Position numbers and translations under genes: made by a program | Notes under the pieces: generated by a model | The model's input: only the letters and a program-made list of their open reading frames with translations | Told to the model about the DNA's origin: nothing | Database searches by the model: none | Shown here: one piece after another, positions 1-7,383 of the stretch | How positions within the stretch are numbered: the first letter of the stretch is position 1 | Layout of the letters: each line of letters begins with the position of its first letter | Source of the DNA: Peptoniphilus_A harei_B | GTDB lineage: Bacteria > Bacillota > Clostridia > Tissierellales > Peptoniphilaceae | Length of the DNA: 64,000 bases | Direction of reading: 5' to 3' | NCBI GenBank assembly: GCA_032560695.1 | Contig: JAWGHR010000001.1 | Location: 1 to 64,000 of the forward strand

Positions 1-703
1 TTATTAGAAGATTTTTTAAGATAATCGACTTGTAGATAAGGGCAGATTTTCCATTATAAAGTAAAGGTGATATAGGGCTATTTTTCTTTGCTTATTAATT
101 GTATATTATGCAATGAGAGAAGGAATTTATATCATAGATATATTCTCACATACTACGCTTACTTAAAATATTAAATTTTATCCATACTGACCACTCGAGC
201 CACGTTGAAACCCTAACCCTATTGGTACGAGATTCGCACAGAGAATCGAAGTAGCGATAGAGGTAGGTCTCATGCCAAGAATCTCCAAGAAAAGCGACTA
301 ATAAAGGAGCTTTGATTGGCAAGATTCGACGGCTGAGAGTGTAGTATTGATGTCAAGAGAATAGGATAAGATGTTACAAGACTGTTGTATCAATGGCTTT
401 TAGGATTGTTGAAAGAAACCTTAAAGCCATTTTTCTATTAGAAAAACACCTTGTGGGAACAGTTCAAGTGTAGATTATTGCAGGGTGTGTAGACACTATG
501 GATATTTTAGATGGAGTGAACAGGATGGATAATATAAGACTGCTTATCATATAATAAAAATGATATAATATTAATTAGGTTGAATTAAGGACTTCAATAT
601 GCATAAAAAAATAAATCTCATTATTCCAATTGGAAAATTGGCTTAGGATAAAATTAAACATTCCTGGAAAATATGTTATTCTAATTTTGTGTGGTGATGA
701 ACT
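1..703. other. Gene-poor scarred region at window start
   Basis: No intact gene is visible here. Bases 138-438 are one copy of a diverged repeat, described separately. Bases 1-137 and 440-700 are AT-rich with stops in all frames that I read; short protein-like stretches occur around 440-560 but I could not assign them. Together with the recombinase remnant further on, this looks like decayed mobile DNA. Confidence 0.5.
138..438 (+). repeat. Diverged repeat copy A: rlmD-like 3' remnant plus terminator
   Basis: This segment aligns along its whole length with 3122-3418; the most similar core is about 235-350. One frame (about 180-240) reads DHSSHVETLTLLVRD, resembling the HVExxxLL C-terminal motif of RlmD/RumA uracil methyltransferases. 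A second in-frame stretch near 325-355 reads ESVVLMSRE and ends in a stop, another form of the same motif. Between them a frame reads RIEVAIEVGLMPRISKKSD then stop. A hairpin at 392-431 (AATGGCTTT / AAAGCCATT) followed by T residues forms a terminator. It is probably a fossil 3' end of an rlmD-type gene, a known integration target of Gram-positive integrative elements. The attachment-site role is inference. Confidence 0.6.
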
Positions 704-1099
704 ATGAACAAAAAATTAAAAAGAGAAGATAGATTAAAAAATTTTTATTTAAAATTTAAACAAAGCAGACTATATTATGGAGTGATGATTTTAATTATAT
801 TGTTAGGTCTTTTGTTTTTTCCAACAGGAAATATTATTTTTGAAGTCTTTTCCAAAGGACCATTTATTGCAGGACCCTATATAATGCTAACCCTTATGTT
901 TTTTGCATTTGCTTTTTACAAAAATATATATTTATATCTATTTGTTATAGGCCTATTTATAATTAGCTCATTCATATCATTTGTTGGTGTAGCCATGGGC
1001 AGTACAAATGGTGATGAATTGTTGCTTTTTTTCCTACCAATTGTGATATTATTAGTAATAAACATATGTATAGCCTTATTTACGTATAAATATAAATAA
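704..1099 (+). CDS. Small multi-pass membrane protein, unknown function
   Basis: A 131-residue protein with a basic N-terminus (about 22 residues rich in Lys/Arg) and about four hydrophobic segments, near residues 24-45, 55-72, 74-98 and 105-127. It is predicted to sit in the membrane with the basic end inside. The ATG is preceded at short spacing by a GGTGAT ribosome binding site. I recognise no family motif. It lies between two rlmD-like repeat copies and upstream of a decayed serine recombinase, so it may be cargo of a degraded mobile element. A strong hairpin follows its stop. Confidence 0.6.
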   Translation: MNKKLKREDRLKNFYLKFKQSRLYYGVMILIILLGLLFFPTGNIIFEVFSKGPFIAGPYIMLTLMFFAFAFYKNIYLYLFVIGLFIISSFISFVGVAMGSTNGDELLLFFLPIVILLVINICIALFTYKYK

Positions 1100-1112
1100 A
1101 AAATATCTTTTC

Positions 1113-1155
1113 AATGGTATGTTTTCTGTAGTGAACAGGAGACATACCATTTTAT
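1113..1155 (+). terminator. Hairpin after the small membrane protein
   Basis: AATGGTATGT (1113-1122) pairs perfectly with ACATACCATT (1142-1151), with a 19-base loop, and is followed by TTAT. It is probably the terminator of the preceding gene; the T-tract is short, so an inverted repeat of a lost element is an alternative. Confidence 0.55.
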
Positions 1156-1300
1156 CTATTGGATCTTAGTCAAATAGCCTTATGGTCAGGGAAATATCCA
1201 AAAGTAAAAGAAAGTTTGGAAAATAAAGAAAATATCTTCACCTATTTAGAATATCCTAAATAAATAAGACCTAGTATATAGACAAACAAAATAAGGGAAT

Positions 1301-1462
1301 CATTTAAGAAACAGTAAAATAAGCGTTTTTAGAAAATCAGGAATTAGAAATAGAACGCTATAATGAAGAATTGGTAAGAAAACTAGTAGAGAAGATAGTC
1401 ATTTATGAAAAAAGTTTAAAGTAATATTTAAATCTTCAGTTCAAGTTGAAATAGAAAATTGA
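1301..1462 (+). pseudogene. Decayed large serine recombinase, C-terminal end
   Basis: Bases 1333-1422 read in one frame as ENQELEIERYNEELVRKL followed by VEKIVIYEKSLK. After a one-base frame change the next codons read VIFKSSVQVEIEN and a stop at 1460-1462. This arrangement (YDEELVRKLIEKITVY, then a short FK-strand) is the usual C-terminus of large serine recombinases of Tn4451/ICE type. The frame change and upstream stop codons show it is not functional, and no catalytic domain remains in the window. Its presence between two rlmD-like repeats supports an excised or decayed integrative element. Confidence 0.65.
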
Positions 1463-1499
1463 CAAGAATAAAAACTAAATATTTAATAAAATCAACAGA

Positions 1500-1541
1500 A
1501 CCCGGCATACCCCTTAAAGCGGTGTATATCGGGTCTTTTAA
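1500..1541 (+). terminator. Terminator downstream of recombinase remnant
   Basis: ACCCGGCATACC (from 1500) pairs imperfectly with GGTGTATATCGGGT (to 1534) and is followed by CTTTTA. Hairpins of this kind commonly follow serine recombinase genes of integrative elements, consistent with the remnant just upstream. Confidence 0.6.
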
Positions 1542-1696
1542 TTGCAAAAATAGCTCCACTGCGTATACTCAGTTCTTGTTCATTAGTAATTACACCATAA
1601 AAATCTAAATATAGAATAGTGCCAAATGCTCAAATAAAAACTGGACAAATACGTGAATTGAAAGGTTAAATACTAATTTAAAAATATATCCGATAT

Positions 1697-1716
1697 GGAA
1701 TTATTTCTAAATAGAT
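1697..1716 (+). promoter_or_regulatory. Direct repeat, candidate operator copy 1
   Basis: GGAATTATTTCTAAATAGAT differs at two positions from GGAAATAATTCTAAATAGAT at 1769-1788. This copy directly abuts the -35 box of the promoter at 1717-1745. The pair brackets the promoter of the ATPase gene, a layout typical of a regulator-binding site. The regulator is not identified. Confidence 0.5.
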
Positions 1717-1745
1717 TTGAATTATATGATTTTACAGCTTATAAT
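1717..1745 (+). promoter_or_regulatory. Sigma-A-like promoter of the DUF4143 ATPase gene
   Basis: TTGAAT (1717-1722), a 17-base spacer and a perfect TATAAT (1740-1745) lie 58 bases before the ATG at 1803. The promoter is framed by the near-identical 20-base repeats at 1697 and 1769. Confidence 0.65.
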
Positions 1746-1768
1746 ATACTTAGATTAAGTTCCTAAAC

Positions 1769-1788
1769 GGAAATAATTCTAAATAGAT
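1769..1788 (+). promoter_or_regulatory. Direct repeat, candidate operator copy 2
   Basis: GGAAATAATTCTAAATAGAT, 18 of 20 bases identical to 1697-1716, lies between the promoter and the start codon of the ATPase gene. It would fall in the 5' untranslated region, so binding could block elongation or translation. Confidence 0.5.
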
Positions 1789-1802
1789 AGAGGTGTAGGT
1801 TT

Positions 1803-3101
1803 ATGGAAATAAAGCGTGATTATTATTTAGATAAATTAATACGAAAAAAAGACAATGGGTTCATTAAGATTATTACAGGAATTAGAAGGAGCGGTAAATC
1901 TTACTTGCTTAATAATATATTTTATAATCATTTGCTTGAAAATGGAGTAGATAATAAACATATTATAAAATTTGCCTTTGATTCAGGTAGTGATTTATTA
2001 AAAATTAATGAAGATTTAATGGATTTAGATGTACTAAGTGGTGAAAGATTAGTAAATCCAAAAAAGTTTTTAGACTATATCATGAGCAAAACTAATGACA
2101 AGGAAAAATTTTATATTCTCTTAGATGAAGTTCAATTGCTTAAATCTTTTGAGCAAGTCTTAAATGGATTTTTGCGTCAAGACAATTTTGATGTTTATGT
2201 TACTGGGAGTAATTCTAAATTTCTATCTAAAGATGTCATTACTGAATTTGCAGGTAGGGGTGACGAGATTCATATTATGCCCCTTGTATTTTCTGAATTT
2301 CTTCAAACTTATGATGGCGACAAAGAAGATGCTTTTGCTGAATATCAAGTTTACGGAGGTTTACCAGCTGGAGCTTTAATGAAAAGGGATGAAGATAAGA
2401 TGAATTATCTAAAGGGGCAACTCGAAAATGTATATTTGCGAGATATTGTTCATAGGTATGACATACGCTTAACTTCTGAACTAGAAGACTTACTTAATAT
2501 TTTAGCATCAGGAATTTCAAGTCTTACGAATCCAAGTAAAATAGCTTCAACTTTTAAGTCCATAAAAAAATCTAAAATTTCTGCAAATACAATTGATAAG
2601 TTTATAGGCTACTTTGAAGATTCTTTTATTTTAAAAAGAGTCTATAGATATGATGTTAAAGGGAGAAAATATATAGGAACGCCTTATAAAATATACTTTG
2701 AAGATGTAGGGTTGAGAAATGCAAGATTAAACTTTAGACAGATAGAACAAACCCATCTAATGGAAAATATCATTTATAACGAATTAAGATATCGTGGCTA
2801 TATGGTCGATGTAGGAATGGTCATTAAAAGGGAAAATGTTAATAATAAAGATATAAAGAAACAGCTGGAAGTTGATTTCATAGCCAACCTTGGAAGCAAA
2901 AGATATTATATTCAATCTGCATATAGGATTCCATCAATCGAAAAAACAAATCAAGAAAAAGCCTCCTTGTTAAATATTGATGACTCTTTTAAGAAAATAA
3001 TTATCGTGAAAGATCGAATAAAGCCGTTTTTAGATGAAAATGGAATACTCATTATTAATTTATTCGACTTTTTATTGGATATAGATAGTTTAGATTTATA
3101 A
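1803..3101 (+). CDS. AAA_14/DUF4143-family ATPase
   Basis: A 432-residue cytosolic ATPase. Walker A is GIRRSGKS at residues 26-33; Walker B is ILLDEVQ at about 105-111 (D108, E109); a sensor-like YVTGSNSKFLS follows. After about residue 200 the protein becomes the DUF4143 type, with the characteristic YLRDIVHRYDIR region and a C-terminal part carrying ELRYRGYMV and EVDFIA, a PD-(D/E)XK-like arrangement seen in this family. Such ATPases are common, often strain-variable, and have no settled function. It has its own promoter bracketed by a 20-base repeat pair, and sits between two rlmD-like repeats, so horizontal acquisition is likely. Confidence 0.85.
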   Translation: MEIKRDYYLDKLIRKKDNGFIKIITGIRRSGKSYLLNNIFYNHLLENGVDNKHIIKFAFDSGSDLLKINEDLMDLDVLSGERLVNPKKFLDYIMSKTNDKEKFYILLDEVQLLKSFEQVLNGFLRQDNFDVYVTGSNSKFLSKDVITEFAGRGDEIHIMPLVFSEFLQTYDGDKEDAFAEYQVYGGLPAGALMKRDEDKMNYLKGQLENVYLRDIVHRYDIRLTSELEDLLNILASGISSLTNPSKIASTFKSIKKSKISANTIDKFIGYFEDSFILKRVYRYDVKGRKYIGTPYKIYFEDVGLRNARLNFRQIEQTHLMENIIYNELRYRGYMVDVGMVIKRENVNNKDIKKQLEVDFIANLGSKRYYIQSAYRIPSIEKTNQEKASLLNIDDSFKKIIIVKDRIKPFLDENGILIINLFDFLLDIDSLDL

Positions 3102-3121
3102 TAAACACCTATAAGTTATGA

Positions 3122-3418
3122 ATATATTCTCACAGACGAAGCCTTTAAAAATTACAAGTTTTATCTAAACTGACTACTCAAGACACGTGGAAGCTTTAGG
3201 CATATTAGTAGGAGATTAACAAAGCGAATCGAAGTAGCAGTAGAGGTAGGTCTCATTGCAAGAATCTCAAAGAAAAGCGACTAATAGGGAAGCTTCGATT
3301 GGCAAGATTCACGGTAGAGAGTATGGTATTGATTTCATGAAAATAAGGCAAAATTTTATATAATAGTTAAAGTTAATGGCTTTTAAGATTTTAAAGAAAT
3401 CTTAGAGCCTTTTTTTAT
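3122..3418 (+). repeat. Diverged repeat copy B: rlmD-like 3' remnant plus terminator
   Basis: This is the second copy of the segment at 138-438, starting with the same ATATATTCTCACA and ending with a hairpin (3378-3409, GGCT...AGCC) and a T-run. The HVE frame reads DYSRHVEALGILVGD before a stop. The other frame reads RIEVAVEVGLIARISKKSD then stop, differing from copy A by conservative replacements and silent changes (GCG/GCA, TCC/TCA). That pattern means the stretch was once under protein-level selection. The copies are diverged, so the duplication is old or came from separate insertions. Confidence 0.6.
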
Positions 3419-3509
3419 TTACATATTTAATAAGTTAAAATAAATTTGTATTTAAAATAATAATAAGTGATATAATACAGTTGATAACCAATATCAATCG
3501 GAGGTGGAA

Positions 3510-4118
3510 ATGTTTAAGAGTTTCTTAGAAAATTTTAGAAAGCCAAAAGATAATTTTGGTGGAAGATTTATGTTAATGAGTATGAATAAGGGACATGAAA
3601 AATTAGCAAAATGGGGTAGGTCTTACTTAAATATTTCTGAGGATTATACTGTTCTAGATTTGGGATGTGGTGGAGGACATAACATAGAATATTTTTTGAC
3701 AAAAGCTGATAAAGTTTATGGCCTTGATCACTCAGAAGCAAGTGTAAAAATGACAAGTGAGAGAAATAAAGAGGCAATAGAGTCTGGAAGATGTAAAATT
3801 TTATTAGGAGATGTAAAAAGCCTTCCCTTTGAAGATGAATCCATAGATGCTGTTACAGCTTTTGAAACTATTTATTTCTGGAGTGATATAGAGGAATGCT
3901 TTAAGGAAATTCATAGAGTGCTAAAGAAAGATGGAAAATTTTTAATATGTAATGAAGTTTCTTCTATGAAAAGAAGAGATGTTAGGAAACTATCGAGAGT
4001 TATTAATCTCAAAGTTTACACACCAAAGGATTTGACAAAAATGCTTACAGATGTGGGATTTAAATGTGAGTATTATTTAGATAAAAAGGAACAAATCTTA
4101 TTTATTGCAACAAAGTAA
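3510..4118 (+). CDS. Class I SAM-dependent methyltransferase
   Basis: A 202-residue methyltransferase of the UbiE/COQ5-like (Methyltransf_11) type. Motif I is VLDLGCGGGHN at about residues 48-58, an acidic motif II occurs in KVYGLDHSE, and motif post-I/III is FEDESIDAVTAFETIYFWSD. I chose the ATG at 3510 because GGAGG (3500-3504) sits five bases upstream; an in-frame GTG at 3504 overlaps that site. The substrate is not determinable. It precedes an ATC-hydrolase-family gene by 31 bases and may be co-transcribed with it and the isoprenylcysteine-methyltransferase-like gene. Confidence 0.85.
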   Translation: MFKSFLENFRKPKDNFGGRFMLMSMNKGHEKLAKWGRSYLNISEDYTVLDLGCGGGHNIEYFLTKADKVYGLDHSEASVKMTSERNKEAIESGRCKILLGDVKSLPFEDESIDAVTAFETIYFWSDIEECFKEIHRVLKKDGKFLICNEVSSMKRRDVRKLSRVINLKVYTPKDLTKMLTDVGFKCEYYLDKKEQILFIATK

Positions 4119-4149
4119 ATAATTTGAAGAAAGGTGCAAGGGATAAATT

Positions 4150-4776
4150 ATGAAATATCATAGTTTTTATTTCAATCTATTTAAATATCCTATGAAAAAA
4201 GTTTTGCTGGAAAATTATGGACATGATTATGCTAGAGAAATAATCAAAAAAAGTAAAATAGCTTATCGAAAATTAATAGAAGAGGCTGATGATATAGGCG
4301 ATGACAATCCCATGGCATACAATGAGATGTTCGCCCTTGCCTTTGTTGCTCCTTATATAGCAAGTGAGAAAAGGATTCCTCCTGAAATAGTACAAGAAAT
4401 GATGAGAAGGGCCCTTTATTCACTTAGATGGTTTTTCTCCTTAACTGATCTTAATACTAAAAGAGGCAAAAGGGCAAATAAGAAAATTATACTCAAGTAT
4501 TACAAGTGGTACACTGAGGAAAAAGAAAAGCTATATCCTACATCCTTTAAAGTTGATTTTGAGGGAGAACCCTATGAGGGAGCCTGCTATTATAGAATTA
4601 CTCGTTGTCCAATTTGTACCTACACAAATAAACTAGGAGTAGCTGAATTAATGCCTCTATTCTGTGAATTGGATGAGCTTATGATAAGTCTTCAACATGG
4701 GGTGCTTCACAGAAAAGATACCATAGCAAAGGGAGGAGAATGTTGTGATTACTTTATAACTGGCGATAGGGAATGA
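4150..4776 (+). CDS. L-2-amino-thiazoline-4-carboxylic acid hydrolase family protein
   Basis: A 208-residue soluble protein. The C-terminal half has the family's conserved pattern: a TRCPICTYTNKLG segment near residue 150, then ELMPLFCELDE and a final GGECCDYFI. These cysteines and acidic residues define the ATC_hydrolase family. The founding members hydrolyse ATC to S-carbamoyl-cysteine during cysteine production in pseudomonads; most homologues in Gram-positive anaerobes are untested. The gene follows a methyltransferase closely, and the two might act on the same small molecule, which is inference. Start ATG follows an AAGGTGCAAGGG purine-rich stretch. Confidence 0.7.
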   Translation: MKYHSFYFNLFKYPMKKVLLENYGHDYAREIIKKSKIAYRKLIEEADDIGDDNPMAYNEMFALAFVAPYIASEKRIPPEIVQEMMRRALYSLRWFFSLTDLNTKRGKRANKKIILKYYKWYTEEKEKLYPTSFKVDFEGEPYEGACYYRITRCPICTYTNKLGVAELMPLFCELDELMISLQHGVLHRKDTIAKGGECCDYFITGDRE

Positions 4777-4878
4777 TTTAATAAACGATTTTTTAGAGAA
4801 GTTTTACTTCGTTAATATCAATTTACATAGTGGAACAAATGAAAATATTAAATTTATAATAATCACTGAGGGTTGAAA

Positions 4879-5376
4879 ATGAAATCTAAAGAATTTAAAA
4901 TGCCAGCTTTTGGGGTCGGACCAATTTATGTCCTAACCTGTTTATTTTTAACAATGTTAGGAGTATATCTACATATTAAAGGATACTTATATGCAGGTGA
5001 ATTTACCAATGGGAAAATATATTTTATTGTTTTTGGAATTCTCCTAATACTATCTGGCTTATATTTATGGATAGAGGCAGTAATAGTTCAAAAAATAAAT
5101 AGAAAAGTTAAAGAGAAAAAGTTGATTACAAGTGGAGTCTACGGATTTGTAAGAAATCCTGTGTATTCAGCATTTATATTTATCTTTACAGGCATTCTTT
5201 TACTTACAGTAAACTATATTTTATTAATACTGCCCTTTGTCTTCTGGGCCTTTCTAACAATATTGATGAAAATTACAGAAGAAAGATGGTTAAAAAATGA
5301 ATTTGGGAAAGAATATGAAATATATTTAAATGAAGTAAATAGAATAATACCATGGTATAGAAGAAAAAATAATTGA
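4879..5376 (+). CDS. Isoprenylcysteine carboxyl methyltransferase-like membrane protein
   Basis: A 165-residue integral membrane protein with about four hydrophobic segments. The C-terminal half has the ICMT/PEMT signature: TSGVYGFVRNPVYSAF, then EERWLKNEFGKEYEIY. These residues bind SAM and form the active site in prokaryotic ICMT homologues. I chose ATG 4879 because GAGGG ends seven bases upstream; an in-frame TTG at 4873 is less likely. Bacterial members methylate unknown lipid or small acceptors. A terminator hairpin follows, closing the three-gene group from 3510. Confidence 0.75.
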   Translation: MKSKEFKMPAFGVGPIYVLTCLFLTMLGVYLHIKGYLYAGEFTNGKIYFIVFGILLILSGLYLWIEAVIVQKINRKVKEKKLITSGVYGFVRNPVYSAFIFIFTGILLLTVNYILLILPFVFWAFLTILMKITEERWLKNEFGKEYEIYLNEVNRIIPWYRRKNN

Positions 5377-5383
5377 ATTAAGA

Positions 5384-5432
5384 AAGCATCTATCCTTATG
5401 TGGTCACCATAAAGCTAGATGCTTTTGTCTTG
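5384..5432 (+). terminator. Rho-independent terminator
   Basis: AAGCATCTA (5384-5392) pairs with TAGATGCTT (5416-5424), with additional inner pairing of CTTATG and CATAAAG, followed by TTTGTCTT. It ends the group beginning at 3510. Confidence 0.75.
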
Positions 5433-5508
5433 TTACAAAATAATAATTACATTTTGATACTTATAAAATAACTTGAAAGGCCTTATAAAAATTTTTATAA
5501 AATCTAGC

Positions 5509-6420
5509 TTAATTTTCTGCTTCTTTGTCTTTAACTGATAAAAAGACAGTCAAGAGTATACAGAAAAAACCTGTTAACTCTACTAATGTAAACCTCATTC
5601 CTAAAAATATAGATGCTAGTAGCGTAGCTGAAGCTGGTTCCAGACATCCTATTAGGGTTGCCTTAACTGGGCCAATATGTTTAACTCCTTCAAGAAAGGC
5701 AGAGAAAGCGCCAGCTGTACCAACTATAATTATTATTGCAATCATAAACCAAGCTGTGAAGTCGAGATTCTTAGGTATGATCCAAGCTTTAGTTATTAAA
5801 GATATGACTAGGCCACCTATTAACATTCCCCAACCAGTTACAAGTATATTGCCCCATTTAGAAATGATTGGTCGAGAAAAAAGTGTGTATGTTATTACTC
5901 CAACTGCTGAAAGTAATCCAAAAATAAGTCCTGCAGGAGATATAGTCATGTTTTTAGGATTGCCGCCAGTTGAGATTAAATAGGTTCCAAAAACTGCAAG
6001 AAAAACTGCGATTACTTGTGAAATTTTCATTTTAGTTTTTGTCACTATGGACATAAAGACAATCATTATGACCACGTTAAGACTTTGTAATACTGTTGCT
6101 GTTGCAGAGTCAGAATATTTTATAGCGCTGACAAAGGTGTACTGACACATTAGAAGTCCAAGGATCGCAAAGGCAAGAAGCCACGAAAGGTCCTTTGGTT
6201 GAGTCCAAATTTTTAGAATATTATCTTTTCCTTCTTTATTCTTAATAGCAGATATAATTAAAAGAACTATTCCTGATAGAAGCATTCGAATAGCTGTTAA
6301 CCAAGCTGAATCTAGTTCATAGTTCATAAAAAGATACTGACTGCTTACGCCTGATAAACCCCAGCTCATTGCACCAAATGATGCAAAGAACAAACCTCTC
6401 ATCCTATTAATCTTCTCCAA
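5509..6420 (-). CDS. EamA-family (DMT superfamily) transporter
   Basis: A 303-residue membrane protein with ten hydrophobic segments in two EamA repeats. The first repeat starts LFFASFGAMSWGLSG and the second PAGLIFGLLSAVGVITYTLF. Family members export amino acids, nucleosides or other metabolites across the cytoplasmic membrane; the substrate here is unknown. I kept the TTG start at 6420-6418 because AAGGAGG lies eight bases upstream on the minus strand; a downstream ATG (codon 7) has no comparable site. It is divergent from a TetR regulator, with a 273-base AT-rich gap between them. Confidence 0.85.
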   Translation of the reverse strand: MEKINRMRGLFFASFGAMSWGLSGVSSQYLFMNYELDSAWLTAIRMLLSGIVLLIISAIKNKEGKDNILKIWTQPKDLSWLLAFAILGLLMCQYTFVSAIKYSDSATATVLQSLNVVIMIVFMSIVTKTKMKISQVIAVFLAVFGTYLISTGGNPKNMTISPAGLIFGLLSAVGVITYTLFSRPIISKWGNILVTGWGMLIGGLVISLITKAWIIPKNLDFTAWFMIAIIIIVGTAGAFSAFLEGVKHIGPVKATLIGCLEPASATLLASIFLGMRFTLVELTGFFCILLTVFLSVKDKEAEN

Positions 6421-6693
6421 TAAAATTTCCTCCTTATATTTCTGTAATATTTATTTTTTAAGAAATTAGTTAAAATTTATTTAATCTCTTAATTTTTTAA
6501 TTTTATTAATTTATTATTTTTTCCAAGGATTATAGTATATAGTAAATTTCATTTATATACTTAAGATTATATTATAATAGATGTTAAAAGACTATGAGTG
6601 GGATTTTAATATTTATATTCTAATTTATTTATTTAATAATTAATAAAATGGGAAACTATATAATATATGACTTAATTGGAAAGGGGTCCTTTT
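6421..6693. other. AT-rich divergent intergenic region
   Basis: Very AT-rich spacer between the divergent EamA transporter and TetR genes. A TATAAT-like hexamer sits around 6658-6663, shortly before the TetR start. I saw no clear palindromic operator. It should hold promoters for both genes. Confidence 0.4.
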
Positions 6694-7284
6694 ATGGCGA
6701 ATAATTATACAAAAAATCTAATAAAGCAAGAATTTATAAAACTTTTGAATAAAAAGAGTTTACATAATATTACTGTGACTGAAATAGCAAAACAATGCAA
6801 AATAGAAAGAAAAACTTTTTATTATCATTATGAAAATTTACCACAACTTGTTAAAGAAATTTTTGATGAAGAACTTGAAGATGTAATCAAAGAGTTTAAT
6901 GAAACCCTATCTTGGGAAGAGAGTTTTATCTCTGCTGCAAAATTTATCCTAGAAAATAAAAAAGTTGTAAAGCATATGTATGAGTCTGATTATAAGGTTG
7001 AACTTGAAAAATATATTTTTTCTATTTCAGGCGAGATAATGAGAAAATATGTGAGAAGAGTTGCCAAGGATACAAAAGCTCAAGAAATTGATATAAAACT
7101 TATTGCTTATTTTTATCAATGTGCTCTCAGTTCATCTTTAGTTGAGTGGGTGGCGACTGATATGAAGACAGATCCTAAACTTGTTACACGCAGGTTAGGA
7201 AAGTTAATGGATGGGAATATATTAGAGTCTTTAAAACGCAGTGAAAAATTAGAAAAACTTACCCAATCTCTTGAAATTGAGTAA
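6694..7284 (+). CDS. TetR/AcrR-family transcriptional regulator
   Basis: A 196-residue regulator. The N-terminal TetR helix-turn-helix is clear: ITVTEIAKQCKIERKTFYYHYENL at about residues 26-49, split here only for description (first half ITVTEIAKQCKIER, then KTFYYHYENL). The C-terminal half is helical and probably binds a ligand. The ATG at 6694 follows AAGGGG by seven bases and is preferred over the upstream in-frame TTG at 6676. It lies 99 bases upstream of oleate hydratase in the same direction, so it probably senses fatty acids and controls that gene, perhaps also the divergent transporter. Both are inference. Confidence 0.85.
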   Translation: MANNYTKNLIKQEFIKLLNKKSLHNITVTEIAKQCKIERKTFYYHYENLPQLVKEIFDEELEDVIKEFNETLSWEESFISAAKFILENKKVVKHMYESDYKVELEKYIFSISGEIMRKYVRRVAKDTKAQEIDIKLIAYFYQCALSSSLVEWVATDMKTDPKLVTRRLGKLMDGNILESLKRSEKLEKLTQSLEIE

Positions 7285-7318
7285 AAGTTACCCAAGAATC
7301 CTCTTTTGGGAGATGATA

Positions 7319-7363
7319 CTTTATCAAAATAATGATTTAATAAATACAGAAGAAATGATAAAG
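7319..7363. promoter_or_regulatory. Inverted repeat upstream of oleate hydratase
   Basis: CTTTATCA (7319-7326) is mirrored by TGATAAAG (7356-7363), with a 29-base spacer, in the gap between the TetR gene and oleate hydratase. The second arm sits just before the AAGGAGG ribosome binding site. It could be a regulator target or a weak RNA structure. The AT-rich background lowers its weight. Confidence 0.3.
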
Positions 7364-7383
7364 AATTATTTAAGGAGGAAATT

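Noticed and set aside
138..438. Non-coding structured RNA (AATCGAAG pairing with CTTTGATT)
   Set aside because: Pairing is seen in both copies, but the frames show RlmD-like and codon-wise conserved text, so a decayed coding 3' end explains it better. Kept as an alternative in findings.
2164..2379. Second open frame inside the DUF4143 ATPase gene
   Set aside because: Out-of-frame shadow of a well-supported gene.
5525..5983. Plus-strand open frame of 152 codons
   Set aside because: It lies antisense to the clear EamA transporter, with no ribosome site and no recognisable family.
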